Of a stretch of 14,980 bases of DNA, positions 6,516-13,598 are shown one piece after another. Numbering within the stretch: the first letter of the stretch is position 1; each line of letters starts with the position of its first letter. Position numbers and translations under genes: made by a program. Origin of the DNA: an uncultured Sutterella sp. (GTDB lineage Bacteria > Pseudomonadota > Gammaproteobacteria > Burkholderiales > Burkholderiaceae_F); NCBI GenBank assembly GCA_900552545.1, contig USAL01000041.1, positions 1 through 14,980 of the forward strand. Direction: 5' to 3'. The notes below the pieces were generated by a model. The model worked only from the letters and a program-made list of their open reading frames with translations. It was not told where the DNA came from and did not search any database.

Positions 6516-8192
6516 TTAGAGCTTGCGAACGTAGTCAAGGAGCGCGAGGTACCCGCGCTCGCTCATGACGAACGCGAGCGCCGCCTCGGCGCGCGTCATC
6601 GCAAGATAAAGAAGCGCCTTTTCATGCTCGGTAATCGTTGCAAAGTCCATTTCGGTCACGATCACGCAGGGCGCGGCAAGACCGCAGAAGCGCCGCACGG
6701 TGTCGCAGTAAATCTCGCCCTCGGTGAAGACGCGCATGTTGTTGGCGTCAAACCGCCCGGTCGGCCGCCGCAGGCGGCGGCCTCCGATCGCCTCGCACTT
6801 GAGAATTTCCGAATTCTCCCAGCCCATGCAGGAGAGCACGGCGATCTGATCGGGGCGAAAGCCGCGCGAGAGGAACTGTTCCAGCGTCCGGCGCGTCGCC
6901 TTGTAGAGGCTGTCGGGGCCCGTGTAGCGCTCGGCGATGAAGGTGTTGTCGCCCGCAAAGGCGGCCGTGCTGCGAAATTCCGGCCCCACGAGGTGAAAGG
7001 CCTTGAGCTCCTCGGCTTGGCGCTGCGGCACGCGAAGCGACTCGTCGAGCGTCACGTAAAGCGTCTCGTCGGCGTCAAAGGCAATCGGCTCGCGGTCTTC
7101 AAAGACGCGCGCATAGGAGTCGCTCAAAATATAGAGACGCCCGGTTGCGGTGAGCGCGGCCGGAAGCGCCTCAAGCCACTCGGGCCTGAAGCTTTGCGCG
7201 TCGTCGACGATGATGCAGTCCCAGGCGTAGCGGCCCGCGGAAAGCGCGCGCATCAAAAGTTCCGAGCAGTAGTCAAAGTACCCTTTCGCCTCTTCAGCCG
7301 AGAGCTTTGAGAGGTCTCGCGTTGCGCCCTCGCACTCGCGGGCGAGCTCATGCCACGTGCCCACGAAGCTTGCCCGCACGCCCGCGCCGCTTTCGATCAT
7401 GCGCTCGGCCGTGTTGCGCACGAAGGTGAGATAAACGCTTTTTTCGTGCCGCTCGCCCGCAAGCCGCAATAGCTTTGCGGCCAAGGCCGTCTTGCCCGCG
7501 CCTGCGGGCGCCTCGACCACCACGAAGGGGAGCGTCGTGCGGATGCGCGGCACCCAGGCCGCAAGGCCCGCCTCGGTCTTTTTTCTGGCCGCGGCGATTG
7601 CGTCGCAGATGGCCGCGGCGTCCGGCCGATACGTGTAGTGCGACACGAAGAATTCTTCGAGCTTCTTGGCCTCGACGATGTGCCCCGTTGCGGCCGCCTC
7701 CTCGTTCATCGCCACGATGCGAAGCGGCAGCGTCTCGATGCTCGTGCTGTCAAACACGCGCCCTTCGAGGTGGTTGAGCACCGCACCCGCAGCCGAGAGC
7801 GTTCCGTTGGGGAGTACGAGAAAGTGCGAAAAGATCACCCGCTCCCCGAAGGCCTTCATGCGCGTGGCAAGAATCTGCCCCTGGCGCGCGAGCTGCTCGG
7901 TGATGTTCTTTACCGGCGCATCGTCCTTGTAGTGGCGCACGAGCGTGCCCGCCGTGAGCACGTCGAGGCTTCCCGACTTCACCTCAAGAACGCACACCGC
8001 CCCGAGCGGCGTGATCGCCACCGTATCGAACTCCGTCAGCGGCCGCTGTCCGTCGTCGTCAAGCACCGTAATGCCTCCGATTACGGTGTAGTCGTCGGGA
8101 AGCTTCTCTAAAAGTCCCCTCACGTAGCCTTCGGCAAGGCTTCCGGCCGTCTGCGCGGTCGGAGCGGCAGCGAGCTCAAGCATGCGGGCCAT
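6516..8192 (-). CDS. NERD nuclease-domain / SF1 helicase-like protein
   Basis: The 558-aa product combines an N-terminal NERD domain with a UvrD-like superfamily-1 helicase core, so it probably acts on DNA. The NERD part (about 15-130) carries the PD-(D/E)xK-like residues Asp56 (EFDTV) and Glu70-x-Lys72 (LEVKS). The helicase part has Walker A APAGAGKTAL (228-237), Walker B IIVDDAQSF (327-335), a motif III-like LYILSDSYARVF (353-364), LDESLRVP (382-389) and a motif VI-like YLAMTRAEAAL (529-539). Walker B ends DDAQ rather than DEAQ, and the segment usually containing KGLE reads CGLA (503-506), so ATPase strength is uncertain. It is short for a full UvrD. ATG 8192 follows AAAAGGACG by about 10 nt. 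The gene is divergent from an HNH endonuclease across 113 bp. Phage defence or DNA repair is inferred. Confidence 0.88.
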   Translation of the reverse strand: MARMLELAAAPTAQTAGSLAEGYVRGLLEKLPDDYTVIGGITVLDDDGQRPLTEFDTVAITPLGAVCVLEVKSGSLDVLTAGTLVRHYKDDAPVKNITEQLARQGQILATRMKAFGERVIFSHFLVLPNGTLSAAGAVLNHLEGRVFDSTSIETLPLRIVAMNEEAAATGHIVEAKKLEEFFVSHYTYRPDAAAICDAIAAARKKTEAGLAAWVPRIRTTLPFVVVEAPAGAGKTALAAKLLRLAGERHEKSVYLTFVRNTAERMIESGAGVRASFVGTWHELARECEGATRDLSKLSAEEAKGYFDYCSELLMRALSAGRYAWDCIIVDDAQSFRPEWLEALPAALTATGRLYILSDSYARVFEDREPIAFDADETLYVTLDESLRVPQRQAEELKAFHLVGPEFRSTAAFAGDNTFIAERYTGPDSLYKATRRTLEQFLSRGFRPDQIAVLSCMGWENSEILKCEAIGGRRLRRPTGRFDANNMRVFTEGEIYCDTVRRFCGLAAPCVIVTEMDFATITEHEKALLYLAMTRAEAALAFVMSERGYLALLDYVRKL

Positions 8193-8260
8193 GGTGCATA
8201 CGTCCTTTTGTTACGGAAAAAAGAAAAAACCACGCCTGTGATGATAGTCCGATATGCACC
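8193..8260. promoter_or_regulatory. Divergent promoter region with 8-bp inverted repeat
   Basis: GGTGCATA (8193-8200), touching the NERD-helicase start codon, is the exact reverse complement of TATGCACC (8253-8260), with 52 bp between. It could be a two-half operator controlling both divergent genes. The minus strand carries TATCAT (8242-8247) as a possible -10 box. Both promoter assignments are weak. Confidence 0.45.
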
Positions 8261-8275
8261 CCTGTCCGTGCGGCG

Positions 8276-8290
8276 GCAGAAGCCTTCTGC
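8276..8290. repeat. 15-bp odd palindrome before the HNH gene
   Basis: GCAGAAG-C-CTTCTGC is an exact 7+1+7 palindrome, 15 bp before the HNH start. Its right half is part of a 12-mer (AGCCTTCTGCGG, 8281-8292) also present in the abgA-like leader (3512-3523). A protein-binding site is possible. Confidence 0.4.
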
Positions 8291-8305
8291 GGGCGGTTCG
8301 ATACA

Positions 8306-9637
8306 ATGGACTTCACGGAAAACTCCAATGCGCGCGTGCGCACACGTGCGTACGTGTTGGAGCACTTAGGCTTTTCCAAACAGGCATTTTTTCGGGACTC
8401 GTTCATCGTCATGCAGCAGCTTTCGGCAGAAGACTTCCTTGACTGCATGCAGCAGCTCATCCTCAATACGGCGCTGAACAGCACCTACAAGCTTGCGCTC
8501 ATCATGGCGCTCACCGATGCGGCGCTCGCCACGGCTTCAAGGCCGGACGCCCAAGCCGCTCAGGACGGTATGTGCCGTATTCCGCTTGAGGCCGTGGCGG
8601 TTGAATTTCTTCGCATCTACTGGCCGCAGCAGCTGGACTACCCCTCGCCCGTACCAGGTGTTAAGCCGCGTCCTTTGGTTCAAAACTTCAACTTCCGGGA
8701 CGGACTCAAGCGGCGCGATAAAGTCTTTACGGATATCGACGAAGCGCTCACGGCAGCCCGCAAGGTTCTGCCCGAAGCCCGGCTCGTGACGTTCGACCAG
8801 TTCAGCCGCGCTGCCGCAGGCCCCCTCAAGGCGGTCTACGGAAAGCTCATGCGTGAGTGCGTAGCACTTTTAAAAAAGAACCCTCTCACCTACATTAAGC
8901 CCGACGCCGACTTTCTCTTTGCTCTCGACAAAAATGATCTGGTGCTTGCCGTGGAGCACGTGCGTCTTCTGCAGCGCTTTCGGCCCATCATCAATGAACT
9001 TGCGCAGTCGCGCTGGGTCTCGCACCTGCGCTCGATCAAAAGCAACAGCGAGCTCCTGGGGCAGGCCCCGGGCGACGATACGCTGCGCGAGTTTCTCTTT
9101 AATCCGGTTCGAGGCGATGAGCTTTCTGCCATCCGCAACGTCCTCGTCCCGATCCAAGGTTTAAGCAAAGGAAAGACGTGCTGTTTTTACTGCGGCGAAG
9201 GTGTTGATCCGAGCCACGCGCAGGTCGACCATTTTCTGCCCTTTACGCGCTACAGCCACACGCGGATCTTCAACTTCGTGCTTGCCTGCCCATCGTGCAA
9301 CGCAAGCAAGTCGAACTGGCTTGTCGACGCGCACCACGTCGAGCGCTGGATGAGAAGAAATGAAGACCGCGGGGACGATCTCCTTGCGGCCGCCCGAGGC
9401 ATCGCCCCGGCGGGAGGTCTTGAGGTGGCCGACATGGCGCTAACCCTCTATTCGCTTGCAGGCTCGCACGCGGAGCCCCTTTGGACGGAACGCGGCAAGG
9501 GAAAGGGACGCGCCGCAGGCGCACATCTCTCGCGCAAGGCGCATGTCATTGAGCACGACATCATCCCGCTTCTTGAGCAAAACCGCAGCAACATGAGCCG
9601 GCTTGCAGCCGAAGCGCCGGCCGCTTTTTTCGTTTGA
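8306..9637 (+). CDS. HNH endonuclease-domain protein
   Basis: The 443-aa product has a C-terminal HNH nuclease domain and a long N-terminal part I do not recognise. The HNH core shows CFYC (293-296), the VDHFLPF segment with Asp308-His309, Asn323, and CPSC-N-SK (328-335). The two Cys pairs likely bind a structural zinc, and Asp308-His309 with Asn323 form the catalytic site. The N-terminal region includes a conserved-looking LSAEDFLDCMQQLI and NSTYKLALIMALTD. ATG 8306 has no clear ribosome site. ATG 8411 (MQQLSAED) is an alternative that keeps the recognisable part. It is divergent from the NERD-helicase gene, and its stop lies six bases before a GntR-type gene, so both plus-strand genes are probably co-transcribed. 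Paired nuclease and helicase genes suggest defence or repair, which is unproven. Confidence 0.87.
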   Translation: MDFTENSNARVRTRAYVLEHLGFSKQAFFRDSFIVMQQLSAEDFLDCMQQLILNTALNSTYKLALIMALTDAALATASRPDAQAAQDGMCRIPLEAVAVEFLRIYWPQQLDYPSPVPGVKPRPLVQNFNFRDGLKRRDKVFTDIDEALTAARKVLPEARLVTFDQFSRAAAGPLKAVYGKLMRECVALLKKNPLTYIKPDADFLFALDKNDLVLAVEHVRLLQRFRPIINELAQSRWVSHLRSIKSNSELLGQAPGDDTLREFLFNPVRGDELSAIRNVLVPIQGLSKGKTCCFYCGEGVDPSHAQVDHFLPFTRYSHTRIFNFVLACPSCNASKSNWLVDAHHVERWMRRNEDRGDDLLAAARGIAPAGGLEVADMALTLYSLAGSHAEPLWTERGKGKGRAAGAHLSRKAHVIEHDIIPLLEQNRSNMSRLAAEAPAAFFV

Positions 9638-9643
9638 TCGCCC

Positions 9644-10402
9644 ATGTCCGTTGCCGCCAGCAAAAATCCCCTCTACGCACAGGTACACAAGATTCTTCTT
9701 GACCGCATCCTCGCAGGCGAATGGAAGCCCGGCGAGCGGCTTCCCAACGAGACCGTGCTCGCACGCGAGACGGGCGTCTCGCTCGGAACCCTGCGCCACG
9801 CCGTGGAGATGCTCGTTGCCGAAAACGTGCTCGTGCGCCGCGAGGGCGTGGGCACGTTCGTGAGCACCTACCGCACGGGCGGCTACTGGAACCGCTTTCA
9901 GCCCTTTGACACGGTCGAGGCAAGCGAGCGCTACGACGTGCGCCGCTTCGTGCTCCTTGACGTCGTCCCGGCACCCGCAGGCGCCCAGGCGGCGATGGGG
10001 CTTGCCGAGGGCACGCCCATGATTCACATCGTGCGGCACATGCTGCGGTTCTCAGGCCCCGGCAAAACGCCGGGCGAAACCGTCACGAGCGTCGACGAGC
10101 TCTTCTTGCGCCCGGACGTCTTCAAGGGCCTTAACGAGGCGTTCTTTCTCACGCACTTTCTTCCCACGGATTCGCTCTACAAGTTCTACGACCGCGAGTT
10201 CGGCGTCGTGGTGACGCGCCAGAAGTGCGCCGTCACCTGCGAAGACGTCGCGGGCGGCCTGATGGAAAGCCTGCGGCTTTCCTCCCCCATGCGCGTACTG
10301 CGCCTTGACCGTGTCTCGTACGCCTTTGCCTGCGAGCCGATCGAGTACCGCATCTACCGCGCCCGCGCCGAAGAGGCGCGGCTCATCTTCGACCTCAACT
10401 GA
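9644..10402 (+). CDS. GntR-family regulator with UTRA domain (HutC/FarR type)
   Basis: The 252-aa product is a transcription factor of the HutC/FarR branch of GntR. An N-terminal winged helix-turn-helix (about 8-75) includes PLYAQVHKILLDRI, GERLPNETVLA and VSLGTLRHAVEMLVAENVL, ending in the wing REGVGTFV. A UTRA ligand-binding domain follows (about 90-245), closing with YRIYRARAEEARLIFD. Members usually repress uptake or catabolic genes until they bind a small molecule. It starts six bases after the HNH stop with no visible Shine-Dalgarno sequence, so translational coupling is likely. Target genes are unclear: candidates are its own operon, the adjacent ABC operon, or the amidohydrolase genes. 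The length is normal. Confidence 0.92.
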   Translation: MSVAASKNPLYAQVHKILLDRILAGEWKPGERLPNETVLARETGVSLGTLRHAVEMLVAENVLVRREGVGTFVSTYRTGGYWNRFQPFDTVEASERYDVRRFVLLDVVPAPAGAQAAMGLAEGTPMIHIVRHMLRFSGPGKTPGETVTSVDELFLRPDVFKGLNEAFFLTHFLPTDSLYKFYDREFGVVVTRQKCAVTCEDVAGGLMESLRLSSPMRVLRLDRVSYAFACEPIEYRIYRARAEEARLIFDLN

Positions 10403-10437
10403 GGCCTAGCGGCTACTTGCTGCTGCCAGCCGCCTCA
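10400..10437 (+). repeat. Hairpin at the end of the GntR-type gene
   Basis: Starting at the stop codon, TGAGG and GCGGCT pair with AGCCGC and CTCA around a long loop, with unpaired bases on the left arm. There is no T-run, so it is at most a weak transcript end for the HNH-GntR unit. Confidence 0.35.
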
Positions 10438-10562
10438 GATTTCCATTCCCTTTAGCCGCAGCCTCCCTGAACAAAAATCGAGGCCAAAAAAAGAGGCCGC
10501 TGCCCTCCCATAAGGACTGCGACCCCAAAAATTGAAATTGCTTGGAATCGTTTTCGGATGTT

Positions 10563-10607
10563 TCTTCGGGCTGGCGGCGCGGGCTTCTCCCGCGCCCGTC
10601 CCGAAGA
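10563..10607 (-). terminator. Large nested hairpin after the ABC permease gene
   Basis: TCTTCGGG (10563-10570) pairs exactly with CCCGAAGA (10600-10607). Inside, GGCGCGGG (10576-10583) pairs exactly with CCCGCGCC (10589-10596) around CTTCT. It lies 18 nt past the permease stop in the 222-bp gap between convergent genes. No T-run follows on either strand, so it may be a bidirectional transcript end or mRNA-stabilising structure rather than a classic intrinsic terminator. Confidence 0.5.
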
Positions 10608-10624
10608 ATCGGCCTCGCCTGCGC

Positions 10625-11470
10625 CTACATGCTGCCGCCCTTGAGGGTGCGCGAGGCGCCCGCATGCGGCTGCCAGCGCATGGCGCGGCGCTCGACGATG
10701 CCAACGAGCCAGTCGAGCACGAGGGCAAAGATCGTGAGCACCAGGATGCCCGCCATGACGGTGTTGATGTCAAAGACGCCTTCGGCCTGCAGGATGAGGT
10801 AGCCCACGCCGTGGCTAGAGCCCAGATATTCGCCCACGACCGCACCGACGAAGGCCATGCCCACCGACGTATGAAGCGACGAGAACACCCAGCTCATGGC
10901 CGAGGGAAGGTAGACGTTCTTCAAAAGCTGCTTTCTGTTGGCGCCGAGCATGCGGGCCGAGGCAAGCACGTTGGGGTTGACTTCACGCACGCCCTGAAAG
11001 ACGTTGAAGAAGACGATGAAGAAGACGAGCGTCACGCCGAGCGCCACCTTGCTCGCGATGCCAAGGCCGAACCACACGGCAAAGATCGGCGCGAGGATCA
11101 CGCGCGGCATTGAGTTCAAGCCCTTGATGAAGGGATCGGCCACGGCCGCCGCAAAGGGCGACAGGGCAAGCCACATGCCCACAGCGCCGCCCGTGACGGT
11201 GCCCACGAGGAAGGCGAGGATCGTCTCAACGAGCGTCGTCCACAGATGCGCATAGATATCCGCGTTCACCACAAACCAGTCCCAGATGCGCGAGAAGATG
11301 ACAAGGGGTTCGCCGAAGAAGAACGCCGCCTGGTTGTCGTTGTCAAACACAAAGGCCGGAATGAGACCCGGTTTCGTAAGCGCCCACCACAGAATGAAGA
11401 CCGCCGCGAGAAGCCCGAACTGCCAGGTGCGCAGCCGGATACGGTATTTGGTGAGATTGTTCATAGCCAT
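10625..11470 (-). CDS. ABC transporter permease (SsuC/TauC type)
   Basis: The 281-aa product is the inner-membrane permease of a nitrate/sulfonate/taurine-type ABC importer (BPD_transp_1 family). After a first membrane helix (about 16-32) comes an inserted polar loop, then about five further helices. The ATPase-contact EAA loop is recognisable at about 170-191 (SARMLGANRKQLLKNVYLPS). Pro-rich MPRVILAPIFAVWFGLG (121-137) is typical of the subfamily. GGGAG lies about 10 nt before ATG 11470; Met3 is an alternative start. It is the last gene of the three-gene unit, 83 nt after the ATPase gene, and a large hairpin follows it. Confidence 0.93.
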   Translation of the reverse strand: MAMNNLTKYRIRLRTWQFGLLAAVFILWWALTKPGLIPAFVFDNDNQAAFFFGEPLVIFSRIWDWFVVNADIYAHLWTTLVETILAFLVGTVTGGAVGMWLALSPFAAAVADPFIKGLNSMPRVILAPIFAVWFGLGIASKVALGVTLVFFIVFFNVFQGVREVNPNVLASARMLGANRKQLLKNVYLPSAMSWVFSSLHTSVGMAFVGAVVGEYLGSSHGVGYLILQAEGVFDINTVMAGILVLTIFALVLDWLVGIVERRAMRWQPHAGASRTLKGGSM

Positions 11471-11524
11471 TTTCTTTTCTCCCGAGTTGTTCTTTTGCTT
11501 TTTGTTTGCCCTGTTGGTCCTTGA

Positions 11525-11561
11525 AGGCCTCTCTGAAGGAAGGCGTGCCTTCCCTAGGCCT
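11525..11561 (-). repeat. Intercistronic hairpin at the ATPase gene end
   Basis: GGAAGGC (11538-11544) and GCCTTCC (11547-11553) form an exact dyad, flanked by AGGCCT on both sides (11525-11530, 11556-11561). It overlaps the ATPase stop codon. There is no T-run, so it more likely tunes mRNA stability or termination between the ATPase and permease genes. Confidence 0.45.
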
Positions 11562-12375
11562 GGACCTTGCGCTGCATCTGCGCGTAGCCCTTCAGAACTT
11601 CCTCGCGCAGCACCGACCAGATGGCGGTGTGCAGTTCAATAAAGCGCGGCGTCACGCGCACTTCGCTCACGTCGCGCGGTCTCGGAAGATCGATGATGAA
11701 TTCGCCGATGGGGTGGCTCTCGGGGCCCGCGCTCATCACGACCACGCGGTCGCTCATCGAGATCGCCTCGTCAAGATCGTGCGTGATGAAGAGCACGGCC
11801 TTGCGCTTGGCCTGCCAGAGGTTGAGGAGTTCGTTTTCCATCAGCTGGCGCGTCTGGATGTCGAGCGCCGAGAAGGACTCGTCCATCAGAATGATGTCGG
11901 GATCCTTGATGAGGGTCTGCGCCATCGCCACGCGCTTGCGCATGCCGCCCGAGAGATGGTGCGGATAGCGGTCTTCAAAACCGGTAAGGCCCACACGGGC
12001 AAGCCATTCGCGGGCGCGCTCGCGCGCCTCCTCGACGGGCACGCCTTCAAAGACAAGGCCCGCGGCGACGTTGTCAAGCGCGCTCTTCCAAGGCATGAGG
12101 CTGTCGGCCTGAAACATGTAGCCTGCGCGGCGGTTCAAGCCCGAAAGCGGCTCGCCGAAGATCTTTACGCTCCCCGCGCTGGGTTCCAGAAGCCCCGCAC
12201 TCATGTTGAGCAGCGTCGACTTGCCGCAGCCCGTCGGGCCCACGACGCTCACGAATTCGCCGTCGGCGACCGTCAGATTGACTCCCTTGACTGCCGTGTA
12301 GATGCTCGTGACGCCGGAGTCGTCGCTCACGAACGTGCAGGCGAGATCGCTTAATTCAATTGCCGGTTTTGACAT
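11554..12375 (-). CDS. ABC transporter ATPase (SsuB/TauB/NrtD type)
   Basis: The 273-aa product is the ATP-hydrolysing subunit of the importer. Seen motifs are Walker A GPTGCGKST (46-54), Q-loop Gln89 (MFQAD), signature LSGGMRKRVAMAQ (141-153), Walker B IILMDES (161-167) with catalytic Glu166, D-loop SALD (169-172) and switch His199 (ITHDLDEA). The Walker B continues DESFSALD where relatives usually have DEPFSALD, a mild substitution. ATG 12375 begins the conserved part. An upstream frame open to 12552 has no family similarity and overlaps the intercistronic hairpins. Only an A/G-rich stretch precedes the start rather than a strong ribosome site. It lies between the binding-protein and permease genes. 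Confidence 0.95.
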   Translation of the reverse strand: MSKPAIELSDLACTFVSDDSGVTSIYTAVKGVNLTVADGEFVSVVGPTGCGKSTLLNMSAGLLEPSAGSVKIFGEPLSGLNRRAGYMFQADSLMPWKSALDNVAAGLVFEGVPVEEARERAREWLARVGLTGFEDRYPHHLSGGMRKRVAMAQTLIKDPDIILMDESFSALDIQTRQLMENELLNLWQAKRKAVLFITHDLDEAISMSDRVVVMSAGPESHPIGEFIIDLPRPRDVSEVRVTPRFIELHTAIWSVLREEVLKGYAQMQRKVQA

Positions 12376-12438
12376 TTTTTTCTTTTCTTGTTGTAGGGGT
12401 TGAGGGTTTTTGAAGTTGTATGGGCAACAGTGCTTGCT

Positions 12439-12478
12439 GCTGCGGCGGCGGGCTTTTCTTGCCTCCCTTCGCCGCAGC
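12439..12478 (-). repeat. 9-bp inverted repeat upstream of the ATPase gene
   Basis: GCTGCGGCG (12439-12447) pairs exactly with CGCCGCAGC (12470-12478) around a 22-nt loop, in the 197-bp gap between the binding-protein and ATPase genes. It probably folds in the mRNA and may set the ratio of upstream to downstream gene products. Confidence 0.45.
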
Positions 12479-12536
12479 GTCATGAATGAAATGCTGTTTT
12501 CCTCGTGTTCTGATTCCAAAAGTGCAGGATTTTTTT

Positions 12537-12565
12537 GCGGGTGCTTCGTCATTCAAAGCGCCCGC
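12537..12565 (-). repeat. Hairpin just after the binding-protein gene
   Basis: GCGGGTGCTT (12537-12546) pairs with AAGCGCCCGC (12556-12565), ten pairs including one T-G wobble. It lies seven nt past the binding-protein stop. On the minus strand it is followed by A residues, so it is not an intrinsic terminator. It could protect the upstream message so that binding protein is made in excess. Confidence 0.5.
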
Positions 12566-12572
12566 ACGCCGC

Positions 12573-13598
12573 TTAGTTCGGATACTTCTTGTCGGCCACT
12601 TCAACGAAGCGGTTGGTGTAGACCGCCTTGAAGTCGGGCTTGAAGTTTTCAAGCTTCTTGTTGACGATCTGAAGCATCTTGAAGGAAATCTCGGGGGCGT
12701 GATCCGGGATGTAGCCGTCCTTGGAAAGCGCCGGACGGTTCTTGAGGAAGCCCTCGACGTAGATGTCCTTGTTGCCGAGGAAGTAGCTCTCGGGCACGGC
12801 CTTGACGATGTCTTCGGCCGTTGCCTTGGCAAGCCACCGGTCGGCGCGCACGACGGCGTTGGTGAGGCCCTGGACGATCTCGGGGTTCTTTTCGATGTAG
12901 CTCGTGGGGGCGTAGAGGCAGCCTGCGACGAGCGGGCCGCCGAAGATCTTGTCGCTTTCTTCCACAACGCGGGTGTCGGCCACGATCTTGATGATGTTGT
13001 CCTTTTCAAGCGTGGCGATCACCGGATCAAGGTTCACGAACGCGTCGATCTGGCCTGAGCGCATGGCGGCAACGGCGGCAGACGAAGCGCCCACGCCGAT
13101 GAAGGAGACTTCGTTGGGCTTGATGCCGGCCGAAGAGAGCACGAACTGCGCGATGGCGTGCGAGCTCGAGCCCGGGGCCGTGACGCCGATCTTCTTGCCC
13201 TTCAGATCGGTCAAGGTCTTGTAGTTGGGCATCGTCTTGTTGCTTACCGCAAAGACGCACTGCGGCGCACGGCCCTGCAGCACGAAGGCCTGAAGCGACT
13301 GGTGGCGCGCCTGCATCGCAAGCGTGTGCTCGAAGGCGCCCGAGACGACATCGGCCGAACCGCCCACCACGGCCTGCAGCGAGCGCGAGCCGCCCTGAAA
13401 GTCGATGATCTGCACGTCAAGCCCTTCGTCCTTGAAGTAGCCCAGGCTTTCGGCAATCGAGATGGGCAGGTAGTAGTAGAGGGCCTTGCCGCCCACGGCA
13501 ATCTTCACGGACTTGTCCGAGGCAAACGCAGCCGGGGTCGCACCGACGGCGGCGGCCGCGGCGGCCGCGGCGATGAATTGACGGCGGGTAAACAGCAT
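12573..13598 (-). CDS. ABC transporter substrate-binding protein (NMT1/SsuA type)
   Basis: The 341-aa product is a periplasmic binding protein of the NMT1/THI5-like, SsuA/TauA/NrtA group. The N-terminus has a twin-arginine motif TRRQF (4-8), a run of eight Ala and a likely signal-peptidase site after AFA (about residue 26), so export by Tat is likely. Family features include YYYLPISIAESLGYFKDEGL (41-60), FQGGSRSLQAVVGGSADV (67-84), LKGKKIGVTAPGSSSHA and QIDAFVNLDP. ATG 13598 has GGAG nine bases upstream. The frame opens further to 13793 but without family similarity and across the terminator. Substrates known for the group include sulfonates, taurine, nitrate, bicarbonate and thiamine precursors, and none can be chosen here. 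It is the first gene of the ABC unit, behind a long attenuator-like leader. Confidence 0.94.
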   Translation of the reverse strand: MLFTRRQFIAAAAAAAAVGATPAAFASDKSVKIAVGGKALYYYLPISIAESLGYFKDEGLDVQIIDFQGGSRSLQAVVGGSADVVSGAFEHTLAMQARHQSLQAFVLQGRAPQCVFAVSNKTMPNYKTLTDLKGKKIGVTAPGSSSHAIAQFVLSSAGIKPNEVSFIGVGASSAAVAAMRSGQIDAFVNLDPVIATLEKDNIIKIVADTRVVEESDKIFGGPLVAGCLYAPTSYIEKNPEIVQGLTNAVVRADRWLAKATAEDIVKAVPESYFLGNKDIYVEGFLKNRPALSKDGYIPDHAPEISFKMLQIVNKKLENFKPDFKAVYTNRFVEVADKKYPN

